DNA from: Chionis minor
Lineage: Eukaryota; Chordata; Aves; Charadriiformes; Chionididae
Assembly (NCBI GenBank): GCA_013398295.1
Contig: VZSF01008212.1
Coordinates: forward strand, 248,001-312,000
DNA: 64,000 nucleotides
Reading direction: 5' to 3'
Part shown: positions 12,601-27,054 of the stretch, piece by piece
Numbering within the stretch: position 1 is the first letter of the stretch
How the letters are laid out: each line of letters begins with the position of its first letter
Program-made: the position numbers and the translations under genes
Notes under the pieces: model-generated
The model's database searches: none
What the model was told of the DNA's origin: nothing
What the model saw: the letters and a program-made list of their open reading frames with translations, nothing else

Positions 12601-15115
12601 GTTACCCTGTGTGCAGTACATCCTCCATTTGTTTTGCTGCTTTCTGAAGCCCACTGTGACAGCAAATTTGAAATAGCTATCACCTTACAGAGACATCCTC
12701 TAGAACTCTGGGGTGAAGGATTACCTCTGTCTATATCTGCATGGTACAATTATATGTGCATACGTGCACACATCTTTGTAATCCATGTATTTCTATATAA
12801 TTTTCTGTATTTTTGTGTCCAAAAATCAGATAATTGGTGGAGTAGAATCATCAGAGGGTCTCACTAAGAAGCTGCAGCACATGTCTAGACCCTGCTCTGA
12901 ACTCCTGCTGAGGAGTTCCTCCAAGCAAGCAAGTTGCAAGTGTGCACTGGCTTGCTGAGCTAAGGAATCAAAGGTGGCCAGACATTGTGCCATAGTATTC
13001 CTTTATGCATGATTCAGAAATAAGCATACCTTAACCACATTAACTTGATAGGTCTTGGTCTGATGTTGCTGCTAAGGAATTTTATGAAAGGCTTGAAAGA
13101 CTGCAGAAGAGAGAAATCATTCAGTGAAGTATTTTGTGTAATTCCTTAAGGTGTCTATTGGGTTTCTGGAAAATACTATTGGCTCATTCATCTTCAGTGC
13201 TACGAAAATTTGCCACAGGACATATCTCCAGATAATTATTTACTTCTCTTTTAATACACATGCTACCATAGCTTTTTTGTGTTTTCCCTTACTTCTTACC
13301 CTGGTGTCCTTTCATGACCTCTACTGTCCTTAGAAACCTACCACACTACAGCTCCTGCCTTGGTGCAAGGCATGTCTGATGTGAACCCAGGATGAGGGAT
13401 TCAGCATTTGGTGACAGTCAGAAACCCTTCCCTCTGCACTCAGCTGGAATTCTTCCTCTCTTCCTTCATCACCCAGACACAGGATTTAAAATTGACTCCA
13501 CTGGGGAAACCAACAGATGTGCATGAAGTAACCAGATTTGACAGCCTGCTCCGTAAAACAGTATTCTTATTTGCTCATATGTATTTTACAGGAGGCAACC
13601 TCAAATTTTATAGAATCACCCAATTTGTTTCTCTCTTATGGCAGGAACAGGGCATTCATCAGTATTATTCTTCACGCCAGTGTATGCCCCTATTTAATAT
13701 GCCTCTACTCACTTCCTAATACTTTTTCAGTCATCAAAGAATCTGAAGTAGCTTAGTGAGGCAAAGAACATAACAGTTTTTCTGCATGGAGGACATCTTG
13801 TCTGTTCATGAACTCTATGGCAAAGTGACCCAACAAATTGCTCCACCAGTTCCCACTGCAGCTTGAGTCTAAGTATACCTTATTATGCAGCCTTGAGATT
13901 TGTATTAAAAGCAAAGGACTTAGTCTGAGTGATTATACATTTACTTCCCAGCCCAAGAGACACATTGGTATTGGTTCCTGTTTGCTTGTAAGGCAATACT
14001 GTGCTAGCTGCCAAGTCATTAAGACGTTACAGGTTTCAATCATAATTTTTAAGAGCATTTCTTTGTTTACATTTAGTTGTCCCAAAGGTGATTAGCTCTA
14101 TTGCTGGAAGGTTACTTTGTTATTCTGCTGCAAGGTTCTGGAATGAACTTCAGATGGGATTAGAAATTCCTCTGTAGCCAGCAGCAGCACTTGCAAGCAT
14201 TGCTTTTATGCAAGTGTGTGACAGCATTCAAGCTTTGGCGCTAGTGCTGATAGTCCCTCTGCACTCTCTTGTCATGTACTCCTATTTGCAAAGTTTCATC
14301 AGACTGCATTCACTGACCACAAAAAAATAAAACGCTGGGCCATTCACTGTCACCCCAGCTCAATAACTGGAGATTTCTGGGGAGTAAATCAAAAAGGTCC
14401 ACAGGTTTGCATAGTGTTTTTAAACCACCATCAACTTAATGCATATGATGAGGAAGCATAGAGAGATTTAAAAATTAGTATATAATTGTTTCTTTGTGTT
14501 TCATTCCTAAATCAGAGCTGAAAGATTAAAAGGCTAGTCTAAATCCACTGGTATGCCTAGAATCACTGATTCCTGAGGTTTTGTACAATCACCATTCTGT
14601 CCATACTCTGTATGAATAAATGTGTTTAGAGCCCTAAACTAAGCTGAAATTCAGTTTGTATAGGCACATAAAAATATGTTTCCTCATCTAAACTATTATT
14701 CATCTTAAAAATCAAGTCAGAGCCCTGTTATACTCTGAAGTAAGTAAATTTGGGCTGAAAATCTCAAGAGAGCAGGTATGCTTGCATTTTATGCTTCCAG
14801 TTGTTTGGAAATAGCCCAAGAGCAGGTATATAGAAAGGCAAATATAATGAGGAGACGTCAGCCAAGCTCTCTCAAATGCTCAAAAAGAATTGAACTTACT
14901 TTCTAGATAAAGGCTTTTATTTCACGTTCGGTATCAGTATGTTTTGAGATATTTTGTCCTGAAACTCAGTATGCGTAGGTGCTTCATCAACACACACTTA
15001 AAGCACCATCACATAGCTATATTTATGATCCTTTGAACTAATAGTCTTACTTACAGTCAAATCTGTATAGAGATGATGAAAAATCTGAATGTATTTCAGA
15101 TGTCATGTTAGACAT

Positions 15116-15140
15116 TGAAGCATATATGAAGCATATATGA
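15116..15140. repeat. 12-bp tandem duplication
   Basis: The unit AAGCATATATGA occurs twice in direct tandem (15118-15141, approximate register) in AT-rich DNA. A small replication-slippage duplication with no visible function. Confidence 0.8.
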
Positions 15141-18100
15141 AACTTGTACTGAAAGTTACCTCTTTAATAATCCTAAAACGTGAATTAGAAATAGAGCAAG
15201 CAAGAATCAAAAGATCATTCTTGATCATTCTAAATAACTCTGAGTATCCTTTCATCTCACCATAGATACATAAACGCTTAGTACACACATGCCCCTAATT
15301 CCTCCTACACACTGCAGATTCCCAGCTTAGACCAGATCTCCAAGTATAGCCAAGTTCCTGAAAAGTAGTTGATCCAACTTTCAAGAAAAGAAAGAAATAA
15401 ATAAAAATTTAAAAGTGGTATAAATACAAGTAAACCAATAATGACAATATTTATTTGAGATAAAATTTTTGATTAATATTGCACCAAGGCACATTACAAC
15501 ATTATTGTAAAAATAATCAACAAACTTTCTATTTTCTAATTTAACAAGAATGCTTATATGATCTGTAGTCGTATATTCTCAATAGGACCTAGTTTCTATT
15601 ATTCTGCAGCAAAACAGTTCACCTAAAGTGCATTGCTGTACATTTCCCTTCTTTCATAACTTATGACTCCAGTTTCAGGTTTCCTGTAACGTGTATGCCC
15701 CTGCCTCCTGACCGAACTGAACTAGGTTAGACTGGGGAGGCTCTCTTACAGGCAGTGACAATGTATTTCCATAAAACCTTCTAGGCAGAAAAATGCTTTG
15801 CCTTACAAAGGGTCTAGGAATCACCTCAATTATTATTATGCTGTAGCCATATCTGTAGAAAGTAATCTTTCCATCTTTTCCTTAGAGAAGTGTGTTATTC
15901 TGAAGGGGATATACAAAATGTTTACTCTGAAAGAAATATATCCAATATTTTAGATTGAGTCACTTAATTAAATTATACTGAAGAGCAGAAGGAAACCATA
16001 TCTTGAAGCGATTTCATCTAAAAGGACTTATATTAAATTAACAAAAGCCCAGATCTTGAGGTCCTTCTTTAGTTTTCAATCAAACAAACGTTTAAAATTG
16101 CAATGGAGATGAGCCTATTTAAGCACAGGTAAACAAAAATCACAGTCTGAATGGTTTGAGCCAAAGAAGAAATAAAACAGACAAGACCCTCAGCTGGTGG
16201 ATAACTCCATTGCTTTTAGCTAATGTTATTTGATTTATACCAAGCAGTCTCTTCTCCCTTTGTTTTGTTTGTCCTCTTTCTACTAATTGCCTGCAGGTCC
16301 AGGAAAAACATGAATTGAATTTCAGTCTACATTAATTTTGCCTCAGAGAAAAGCAAGGAAGATTTCAATATCCGCCCCATGGAGAGGAGAGGCACAGATC
16401 CAGAATGGAATTGAGGACTGCAATGATCAACAACACGTTGCTTAACATTGATTTACTTGATAGGATTCATAGTCCTATACACAGTCAATGAGTAGAGGAA
16501 GGAAAGCACCTCAGAATTAAATCCTTATAAACAAAATATGAAGCAATACAAGTTAGCTAACAAGGAAACACTGAACTAAGGAATACGTCCTCAATCCCAT
16601 CTATCTCTGAGGCAACATTTCCATGAGGTGAGGTTTAGTGAGATGGCTGAGTTAGTCAGATTTAATTGCCAACCGCTACCATGAACAATGGTCCTATCCC
16701 TCCTCCCTTCCTCTTCTCCTCTCCCTTCTTCCAGTTTTGACAATTACCTGGTCCCTCAGTGATCAGCTGAACTCAGAAAACTACTCATTTTATTGCTGGC
16801 TCAGTTTTCTGCCAAATTCAGTGAAACAAATCAATGCTCTGACAAACTCCAGAACTAGTGCAAGGTACAGGTTGGAAGTGTGCGCATAGAGCAGGAGAGA
16901 GGAGAAGCAGTAAAATGACCGCTTTTACAGCACCAGTTTATTAGGTCAACCCTGCTTGGCTCATCTTTTTCTGAACTTCAGGAAGCAACCTTCCTTTGAT
17001 CAAGATACAAAGCTCTAAACGCTCAAGTCCACAGAGTGGGGTGAAAATGGGTGTTTGGCTAGTTATGTTACACATTTTGAATAGTGACTTTCACTGTGTG
17101 TTTTATTCAGACCCCAAACTTCAAACAGCTCTAGGATTAGGCAGCTGCTCAGTGAGATCCTGAGGACTACAATTTTGGACTTCAGTTTTTAAATCCTAAG
17201 AGCAGTATCAGAACAAGACATAGTCTCAGACTCCATAAAAGTTACAAATTATTTCAATGACAATACTATCAGACATTGTACTTAATCTAATCATGTTTCT
17301 GAAGCTTTTAGCCTGCCACCACTCTAAGAGCACTGTGCCTCAGTAAACAGGGATGCAGCATCCCTCCAGGCAGGTCCGTTGCAGCCCACCAAAAGCAGAG
17401 TGACTTTTTTTCCAACTCTCTGGTGGTTTAGACAGCATGGCACTGATGACTCTTTCATGTAACCCACACAAAGGTAATAAAAGAGACAATATCAAGGTAA
17501 TGAGCAAGATACAAATAGATAGAGAGAGAAAAATTACAGACTCCCTTCAGATATGCTTGCAAATAGGAAAAAGACAGCTGCAAAAAGGGTAGGAATCAAG
17601 TTAGGGTGATGATAGAAGAAGCATCAGTACTAAAGCCTCCGAACAGCCCAGCCACGTTTATATCGAGCAATTTACCAGCTGAGAATAGAACAGAGCTATC
17701 AACAAAGGAAGGACAAGGCAAGCCTGTACGATCATGTGTTTCTGAAGGCATATTTGATTCAGTCTGTTGCTCTGCAAAGGGAAAACACCACTGTCCAGAG
17801 GCATCATTGTTAGTCTTGGGATGAACACTTAACATTTAGAAAAATCTCTAAATAACTTTGTCTGATTCAAAGAATTCCCACTGGCCACCTGCCCTGTTGG
17901 GAGTACTTCATCACTGGTATCTTCTGTTCCAGGGAAATAAATCTGGTATTGCTCCTTGTGTATATATCTTTACATACACTATGTGGTGGTGACCTGGTAC
18001 AGGAAGCTCACCACCTGTGTGCAGGATGTGTAATTAAGCAAATTTGCAAGAGCCTGAATAATATGCTGAAAGATCCATTGAGAAAAATGCCCTGAGGATC

Positions 18101-19413
18101 CGCATTTCAGACCGAGGACCTGACACCTAATAATAATGCAAGTTAACCCCAAATGAGGATATTATCTATTGCCCAGCATTCTTAACCTGAGACATTTTTT
18201 ATTACTGCATTCTCATAAAGTTCCTCATTAAAAATTGGCACACAATTTTGAAACAAAATATGATAAAACTGCAGAGAAACACCCACCTGGATTCTAGGCT
18301 TGAGCAGCTGCATAAGCCATCTGCACATACCATATGTTTAGTGCTTGATTTAGGGTGAAATAACAGGCATTGGAGGTAGACTGAATATCTACAGCACAGT
18401 TAAGAAACTGCTTTCCTTCACACTTTCTTATATTTAAAACTCCCTTTTCTTTTCCTGTAATGTAGCTTTTTTCTCCCTTGTCTATTGGTAGCAACCAGTG
18501 CGTATGAACAAAAACATTATCCAGTCCAGCCCGGTGTAGATCAAATACTGACTATTCGATCCCTGTTTCAGACTATTGATAAGTTTGGTTATTTCGAGAC
18601 ACCCCATTTATTTGGCATCAAGTCATGCTTAACTTTACATGCTGTGAATGGTCCTAAGCCAGTTTTCATAATGCTGCAGCTCTGCTATCAGATTCCAGAA
18701 CGTAAGCTCAGGTTCACCCAAGAGTTTGCAATCCACATGTCAAAGTTGGCTCAAATTTCCTATGAATGCAGATCAAAAGCTTCAAGGACCTGAAAGCACG
18801 TTAAAAAAAACAGCTCTGTGGATCCAGTGGAATTTTAGTTAGCATGTGGAGATTTGTTTAAACCCCAAGTGTATTCAGAAATGCTGGAGTATGAACCCAT
18901 GTGAACAGAAGCCAATAAATTTCCTGTTAGCTTTGGATTCTCTCTCTCACACCAAATATCAAACATGCTTTTTTTCTTCCACCAGCCAGGATTGTAGCTT
19001 GTTAGCAACATCCCGAGCCCAAGAGATTTTCAAGGACTGTAGCTGAAAGTGTTGCATTTCTTACTCTTGCAAAATAACAGCATATTGTGAACACCTCCAG
19101 AAACAAAATAGTAATAATTACGCTATTGGTACTAATAATCCAACTACAAAACATCTAAAACCTAGTATCTACAGCACCTATTAATAGTTTTGCAAACTCA
19201 TAGGACATCCATAAAACACACACAATTTCAAATCATTTTAATTCTTGCTTAGTTCCCTAGTACAGCAGTTAAATTCACTACAATAGACAGACTAGATAGT
19301 GTTTAGTAACCATATCTCTTCAAGATGTTGTTAAAAAGCTACAGCTGTGGCTTTTGGAGGAGAAATGGCTTGAAGATTTGAAAAAGCGAGCTATTTGGTA
19401 CATAATAAAGAGA

Positions 19414-19442
19414 CAATACTCATACTAAAAGCATGAGTATTG
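19414..19442. repeat. Perfect 10-bp inverted repeat with 9-nt loop
   Basis: CAATACTCAT (19414-19423) is followed after nine bases by its exact reverse complement ATGAGTATTG (19433-19442). Pairing does not extend past the arms without gaps. No T-run, SINE or miRNA-like long stem accompanies it. A transcript from either strand could form a short hairpin, but the stem is too short for a typical pre-miRNA. Confidence 0.75.
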
Positions 19443-22314
19443 AGGTGTCTAGAGATACGGTATTTTGAAAAGTTTTGGAATGTAAATGTCAGAAATCTTT
19501 CTTACCGGGACTTTTATCAGAAGTAGGTATCAGCCAGATAGGCATGTGTTCAGAGATAAGTGTGTGTTAATCCTAGCCATGTGTGCAATTTTCCATGTGT
19601 GTGAGAGTGAATCCAGTCCATAATACCTGCGCTTGAAATCTCTTTAGTAATTCTTTGAAGATTTCTTGCTCTTTGTGGCATGATCTTTGGAAATCTCACA
19701 ATAAAAATTTTCAGAGATTTTCACCATTCTGAAGAGAAGAATTAGTACAGTACCAGCTGGTTTTGCTTGACTGTAATAACATTAAAAATGAAACCTAGAA
19801 AATTAGGTGAGTTAATATCTGGAGATATAATCATCCTATAACAATTCAGAACTTTCTGACCAAAAGTATCATTTTCATTGTGATCAGTGACAGAACATGC
19901 TTAAATGCTTTTATTCATTCACAAAGAAAACTTAATTACATACTGGTGTGACTTCAAAAAAAAAAATGCAAAATTCAGAAAAATGTGCTGTTGGGGAAAA
20001 AATTAAATTGGGTAACTTGTGTCCACATTGTTCTATTATTGCATCTTAGGTGATCAGATGGTGGTTTAAATCTAAAGGACCCAGACAGGTTCCCTCATGT
20101 TCCATGTCTTTCTAGAGGCAGTGTGTTAGACCTGGATTATAAAAACTTCCGTCTGGACAGCACAGCTTGGTCTGCATGCCAAAGAGTGATACTTTTCAAC
20201 AGCCTTTGGAAGCCACATCCCCCTCTCAAAGAAAATGTTAATTTTGTTAGCCTGTACAGCTCAGTAATACCAAATGGACTCATTATCATTTGTTAGCCAA
20301 TCGTTACTTTGTCAGTCCTTACACTTCATTGAAGTTTGTCTTGAGCCCAAAGAACACAAGCTTCCATCCCTCATCTGTTTTCTGATCCCACAGCAACCTC
20401 AACATTCTCTCCTTGGCTGCCTGCACAAGTATTTAATGTCAAGAGCAATGCATTTCTCATTATCACATCAGAATCAACAAGTTGACAAGCAGCTGCAGGT
20501 GATGACTGCTACTGAGCTGAACTGTTTCACAGCTCGGCTCTTGGCATTGCCTTTGCTGCATGGGCTTTCAGCAGCTGGTAATGGCTGATTGCCATGTTTA
20601 GAAGGCTCGGTTTGTTCTTTCACATGTATTTGGGACTCCAGCCAAGGTTTTGAAAGGTAAAATCCTTAAAAGGGTTTAGGCAAACATTTCCATATGCAAG
20701 GGCCTAAGAAAATGCTTTAACGTCTAACTGATTCTGTTGCATACTACATATGGATATAGCCACCTTAGCTCTTAAGATCCTAATGTTTCAAATTCTGGCT
20801 CGCTTCATAGCTCACAGCATTAGCATGCAGTCTTCCAGCCACAACATTAGACACTGCAGGCTGCGTTACGTGCAAGACAGAGACGGAGACGATGCCATCC
20901 TGGACATAGGAGGTACACATATGGGCTACTGCTCTTTCTTTGGCAGGAGTGGCTTGGGGAAGTACTTAAGAGTAGAGAGACAGAGACATACATGGTATGA
21001 GTGTTTGTGGCCAAACTGCCACCCTAAAAACCAAATTCAGCTGACAAAAGAGATCCCCAGCCATCTGCCTGGACTTGTAACTTTGTGTAGATCAGCAAGC
21101 CTGTAGGGCTCAGCAGCTATCTTAATTGTCTAAACCCGGTTTGATTCAATGAGAGTCATCTCCCTATTTAAGTCCCTTTGATAAGTGATCTGGCAGATAT
21201 TTTCAGAGCACATCTTCTCCACGCAAAACCAAATCAATATCGCAAAACTGCAATAGTGTCCTCTACTTTCCTTTAATATACCATAGAGAAGGATGCACCA
21301 CTTGTTGCTTTTATATAAGCTTTTACTTGCTCCTGTGCTCACCTTGGCAGTGGGAAGCGAGGGTTCAATACACTTCTCTGCCTAAAGAGATAAGAACCTA
21401 CATTTCACACTTTCCAGGCAATTACCACTTCCCAGGAGAGCATCCAAACTGCCAATTCTAAACATTTAAGAATGGGAATGCGGATGCTACTGGGTATGTG
21501 CACTGGGCTGAAAATGAAAATTTACAGGATCAGAGAAAGAAGAAGCAAAGGCAAGTGAGGGTTTGCTTTTGTAACACAGTGTTTACATCATTTAGTCAGG
21601 ACTGGCATATCTATATTTGCGGCCACAGCTTCTACTGCTATAGTTTAGCAACCAACTGCTTAATGTAAAATGCAGAAACCACTCAGGAGGGAGAGACAAG
21701 AGTCCAAGATGATCTCAGCAGTGAGCCTCCAGCACTGAATCATGTTTCTTCTCACGCACGCCATCTTTCTCTAAGGCAGTAGTGATGTCTCTGTAAGTAA
21801 ACTAGATGTGTTTATGACCATTGCCTGGCCCTGAGGCCAGGTGGCATGGAACAGTACACATTCAAGGCTCCAAACTTTCCTAACTTCCAAAACAACATGG
21901 CCACATGCAAACTGTTAGCTGGGAACGGTCCCTAGCCTGCAATAGCTCCAAAACCAGGTAGGAGAACTATTTGGAAAATTGGGAAGCCAAAGCCACACAG
22001 TTGCCCATTTAGAGGATTTAAGAGTAAACACTGATTTCCCAACACCTGGCAGCATTCCCCAGAGCTGTTTAATTCACTCATAAAGAATATTCAGCTTGAT
22101 TCCCTTTTGCCAGCTGTATAGTTTCCACAAGAGAGGGTGCCTCTACGCCTCTAGCCTGGCCATCACAGTCCTGCCCACAGGGAGGAGATACGCGGTTCAG
22201 AGCCCCCTGGATGCAGGAGGGGACAGACCTGGACTCTCCAGTCTCTGGAGTGCCCTAGTCCCAGGGCTGTCCGGCAAACTCAATGTACCCTAATCAGGCC
22301 TAGTTTTAACAGGA

Positions 22315-22401
22315 TGGTGTGGCCTGTGTTGTGCAGGGCTCTGGACCAAGATGACCCCAGAAGTCCCTTCCAACCTGGATTGCTCTGTGGTGTTACGATA
22401 C
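22315..22401 (+). mobile_element. Short CR1 3' terminus, plus strand
   Basis: About 85 bp ending in GCTCTGGACCAAGATGACC, CCAGAAGTCCCTTCCAACC and a TGGATTGCTCTGTGG tail. This is the diagnostic terminal segment of a sense-oriented CR1, here truncated to little more than the 3' hairpin region. The GC-rich DNA just upstream (22140-22300) does not look like CR1. The fragment lies about 380 bp left of a longer, more diverged CR1 tail in the same orientation, so the two are separate insertions. Confidence 0.75.
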
Positions 22402-22779
22402 AGCTAAATTTTCTTAGAGATACTAACCTATAAGTAACTATTACATGTGCTTAGAGATTATCTGGTGGATTAGAGCCCTTTGTTAACCTCTCCAATCAAA
22501 GACACACACACACCCTGAAATCCTTCATGAGAGCAGTTAATGAATGACCTTATTCCCAGAATAAAGCAGCTGGACACAACTGGCGCCATGAGGCAAATAC
22601 AGATGCACAGGTCTGGGGCCGAACAAGGATGCCTGCTGCAAGTCTACTGTATCCCATGGAGCTGGAGACCCACTGCTCAGATTTTTCTGAAGATACTTTA
22701 TATAAAACTGAATTCCATTCCTTTAGTTGTATCTAAATGTTAGATCAAAATTACTGCAACTCTGCTACAAAATCAGGTT

Positions 22780-23168
22780 TTATTAAGCCTTGTGAAGAGA
22801 CGGCTAAAAGAGAAACCTTGCTGCAGTTATGTAGAACCTGAAAGAGCATTATAGCAGAGAGACCTATACTTGCTCCTATACTTGGTGCACAGCCAAAGGA
22901 CAAGAAGCAATGGTTATACACTGTCACAAGGGAAATTCTGATTACATATAGGAAAATATTCTTTACCACGTGAGTAGCTAAGCCACTAGAACAGGATGCT
23001 CAGAGAGACTGTGGAACTGCCATCCCTGGAGATTTTCAAACCTCTAATGGGCGGCTCCCTGAAGATCCTGATCTAGATTTAAAGTTAGCCCTGCTTTGAG
23101 AGATGATTAAACTTTATGACATTGGGAGGATTCTTCCAACTCAAATCTTTCTGTTATTCTGTGGTATT
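22780..23168 (+). mobile_element. CR1 LINE 3' fragment, plus strand
   Basis: A diverged CR1 tail can be followed along most of its length. In order it shows the GAAGAGA..GGCTAAAAGAGA..CCTTGCTGCAG block (from about 22793), ACCTGAAAGAGCATTATAGC, GGACAAGAAGCAATGG (22898 on), GGAAATTCTGATTACATATAGG, a segment reading AACAGGATGCTCAGAGAG, CCATCCCTGGAGATTTTCAAA (to 23040), and finally TTCTTCCAACTCAAATC..TTATTCTGTGG. The order matches the untranslated 3' region of CR1 in sense orientation. It ends without poly(A), and no ORF2 protein part is retained. A minus-strand ORF across 22751-22969 is only the antisense of this repeat. Confidence 0.85.
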
Positions 23169-26100
23169 TTCTATATAGGCATTAAAAAGACAGGATCATT
23201 AGGACTTGGTTACATTTGGACAACATAAATGTCTTGCAGAAATCCGTTTCTTCGCCATCATCCATATCGTGCAATTTTTAGCTGAAATTTCTTACATTGA
23301 TCCAAATTCTTCTATCAAGTCTTATCACTGACTTAAAATCAAAATAGTTGCTTAGTGGTCTTTTTTACTGGTAACATCTGCAATTTAATCTAGTAAATTA
23401 GAATTACTGGGAAATCTGTACACTCAAGTTAGAGTTATAACGATGTATTATCGGAGCCACACTTCAATTAATGAAACAATTTGGTATAAGTTAACTTTAA
23501 ATTGGAGTTCATTTTCACATTCAAGTATATGAACAAGAAATGTGTAGGTTGATTAATGTTGTAAACCTGTGGCTCAGCCACTTATGAAGTTGTTTCTCAT
23601 GTCAACTCAGCCTTCTTTAGCTTGGTCAATAAATTTCTGTGTCATGTAATTTTTCACTTAATTTTTTTCCAGTTTGCTCACATTTGTTACTCATTTTCTC
23701 ATATTTGCTAAAGTATTTATTTTTTCCCTTTGTTTTCTAGACACATTTTTTAACATTTTGAATTATTTCTACCTTTCTGCTTTTTATTCCATATGCACTT
23801 CATTTGTCTTACTTATCCCGCACATCCCTCTTTTTTCTGCCGAGGAAGCACTTATCTGCTACAAGTAGGAAAGTATAAACAAGTAAACAACCCTTCTAAT
23901 TAGCTGGACAGAACTTTTGTCATTTTCTTGAGAAAGCAAAACTTTAAGGATTATTTTTGCAAGAATGATATGCTGCTTCTTGACAAAAGACAGCTCAATG
24001 CCTTTACATACTAGACCTGTTACAACCATGTAGGAATTCTTTCCACAGGATTAGTCGTTTTCAGAAATGGAAGATATTAATAGCGCATCTAGGTAACTTT
24101 TTTCTGAACATTTCGTTTTCAAATTTGGCAGAGGAGTTAAAAGAATGTTTTGTTTATGAGGGAGGGAAGGTGATGTGAAATTTATGTGCAACATGTTTCC
24201 ATGCTTAGATAGTCTATAAAACAGATCACTGAACACAAAAGGAATTTCACTTTCACACCCATCTAAAATGAAGTCAGGGTTTGCCATAATTGCCTTTACC
24301 CATGTAAATATTCTGCTTATCACAAATATTTTCTACTGCACAGATTCTACATAAAATTGACCGTATCTGATTAACACTCTTTGGAAGTCAATTATGTTGC
24401 AACCTACAGGCTAAGGTTTTTTTATAATGCACACTTCTTCAGAAACTGCTGCCATCAGTTTGTTTTGCAGACCCTGTAAGAAATCAGTGTTATTGATTCT
24501 AAGATGAATAGCCCACAGGTATAAACTTTTTGCTTCCCAAATGTTTAAATGCCAATTTTATACATATAGCTATATTTCTGAAGATATCTCTTTGAGGAAA
24601 TATCTTTTCCATAACAGTATTTTTAAAAAGGCTGTACACCACTCTGGACAATCAACCCTGGTATTTTAGCTTCATGTTCAGCTTTACCTAAAACATGACA
24701 AGTATTCCTGCTACCTAGCTGGATTAAAGATAAAAGTCATAGTTTGTGCAATATAACACAGAAGTATGCAACAGGATTGGAATTCGGAATGGAAGGAAAA
24801 TGTGTGAGGCACACTGGGACTCCTGCCCTCGAACTCAAATGTGTTCAGTGCAAGTGCCTGGCATTCACTTCCAAACCTGCAGGTCAGACTCCTTTTCATG
24901 TCAACAGGGAACTACATTTAGACTGAAATTCATTGCACCGGAAGATCTAAGAGCCTAGGAAATCTAAAACAGATTAGTTGAATCACACCCTAGAAATGCT
25001 CGTTACTCTCCATTGACCACTAGCACAAATAAACCTCTTTACTATAGACGTCTAAACTTAGGCAAGAGCAATTTCACTCTGAACGTTCAAAGACTTATTG
25101 CAATTCAAGTCTAACACTTCAGTTTCCCCAGTGTTTCTTTAAAGTAACCTCACACCCACAATCCTCTTTTTATTGGCAAATTCTGTCAGAGAGATAGTGA
25201 CAAAATTAATCAGTGATAGGAACATTTCTAGTATCTTGAGTCCACAGATGATTTTATAGTTTTAGAAGCAGAAAACAAAGTAAGAGGAAGGCTTCTGCCT
25301 TCAGTAAAGGAAGGTGAACTATAAATTAAAAACTGCTGACTCTTTTAAAATTCTAGGGGCGCAAAATGAAGATATAAACTACGTCCATTTACAAATTTCC
25401 TCCAAGCAGCAGGGAAATGAAGCTTGCTGTGATTTTGATGATATATAACCACATCTTCTCAATCTGCAGTCTGACAGAATGATTTGGTTTTTTGGTTCAA
25501 TTTTTTACAAGGCAAGAAGAAAAGCTGCTGCATTTTCACTTCTTTATGTTTCAATTACCATAACTAAGGTAACCAGCAAAGGGATTCTTGCTGTACTATA
25601 CACTCTAAACACTGTACATGTGATAGAGATATATTATTCAAAATCATGTTACACAGACGCCTCACGTCAGGTACGACTGGGGTTCTGTTTGTATGAAATA
25701 TTACTTCTGCCTACGTTGGTAAACACATCAACTGTAATTCACACAGAATTGTCATAAAAGTACATGCAAATATGTACTTAGCTGTCTAAATATCAAGTGG
25801 TTTACGACCTTAAGGTTTATGACCGCATGGAGATACGAACAAAAAGGCTGCTCCAAAGTACATAATAGTTGATAGGAATCACTCCAAAGTCTGCTCCAGT
25901 ACACTCACTGACACTTATAAAGTGAATTGTTACTCCAGCACACTTCAGCTACTAGGAATAATATAAGGAAAATTCTTGAATAGTTTAAAATGAAAGACAA
26001 GAGCATAAATATGAGATTATTATTATTTTCATGAATTTAGAGAGATGCACTGAGTTAATTCCACAACTGGTACGCATTCTCTGCAAATTTTCCATCCAAA

Positions 26101-27054
26101 TAGTTGTGACTCTCCAGGGTGGTGCCTGACTTGCTATAAAAAAAGCAGAATTAAGATCAGAGAGGGAGACTTTTTTCCTTAGCAAGCAAAAACCACAAAT
26201 CTTTAGGGAAAAAAAAAAACACCAAACAGAAACATGAAAAATGGTTCTTTTGTGGATTGGATAATAAATCTGTGAAACATATCCTAGATAATCTGTTATC
26301 CACAGCAGCAGTTGTACCTGTTTTGGAACAAAATAAGAATTTCAGATGAAGGTTGGAGTTTTCTTAGGGTTCCTTGTATATGTAACCAATATGCTGCTCA
26401 ATAATACAAGATTATTTGATAAAAATCAGCACTTATTCACTGCAAATGTCATTGCATTCACATTTTTTAAGTACGTGCAAAATGGCTCTTCAGCTTTTTT
26501 ATATTTAGAGCAAGATTGCCTGTACATATTTCTTGGAATACAGAGGGCAGTAGAAAGCAACAGAAATCAGAAACACAGAGCTAGATGTTTTATTATGGGA
26601 ATCTGGATCACATCATTGGCCATTACTATCTTTCCACTGTAAAACTCACGAGCATTTTAACTCATGGGTGTGAAACCACACTGAGTAAACGATCCCTACT
26701 CAGAAGCACCTTTTTGACTGCCAACTGTCCATCCTCCCACCCCACCCCCCACCTCCAATCGTTAAAAACAACGAAATTCCCCAAATGTGCAAAGATGACG
26801 CCAAGAAAGCACAAAGAACCAGGCAAGCCGCTCATTCTCAGGTAAGGCTTAAATGGAACAGGACATGCTGCCCTACAGATTTGACTGTATGTCAGGTAAT
26901 TATGCCCCCACAGGAAAAGCTAAGACACAGAGAGAACTGTTTTGCCTTATCCATCCTTGGCACATACTTAGGATGTGGAAATCTGCTCCCTCTCATTGCA
27001 GTCTCTCAGGATTAGTGGTCTCTACAGAGAATCTCAATACACAAAGACTCCTGT
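23169..27054. other. Anonymous AT-rich DNA
   Basis: No genes or recognisable repeats. Short ORFs on both strands (up to 98 codons, 26346-26642 plus) are Phe/Leu/Ile-rich, as chance ORFs in T-rich DNA usually are. A short A-run lies at about 26207-26218. Confidence 0.6.

Larger units (their letters stand above)
8435..22314. other. Gene desert DNA, about 13.9 kb
   Basis: No gene recognised. Apart from the AT run near 9660, the tandem repeat near 15116 and the inverted repeat near 19414, which are listed separately, I see AT-rich unique-looking DNA and scattered short ORFs. The largest is 118 codons (20750-21106, plus), which has no domain I recognise. GC-richer DNA at 22140-22300 leads into the first CR1 fragment. 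Confidence 0.6.

Noticed and set aside
18485..18793. 102-codon plus-strand ORF after a pyrimidine-rich tract
   Set aside because: The tract resembles an acceptor, but the peptide matches nothing, and pyrimidine tracts are frequent here.
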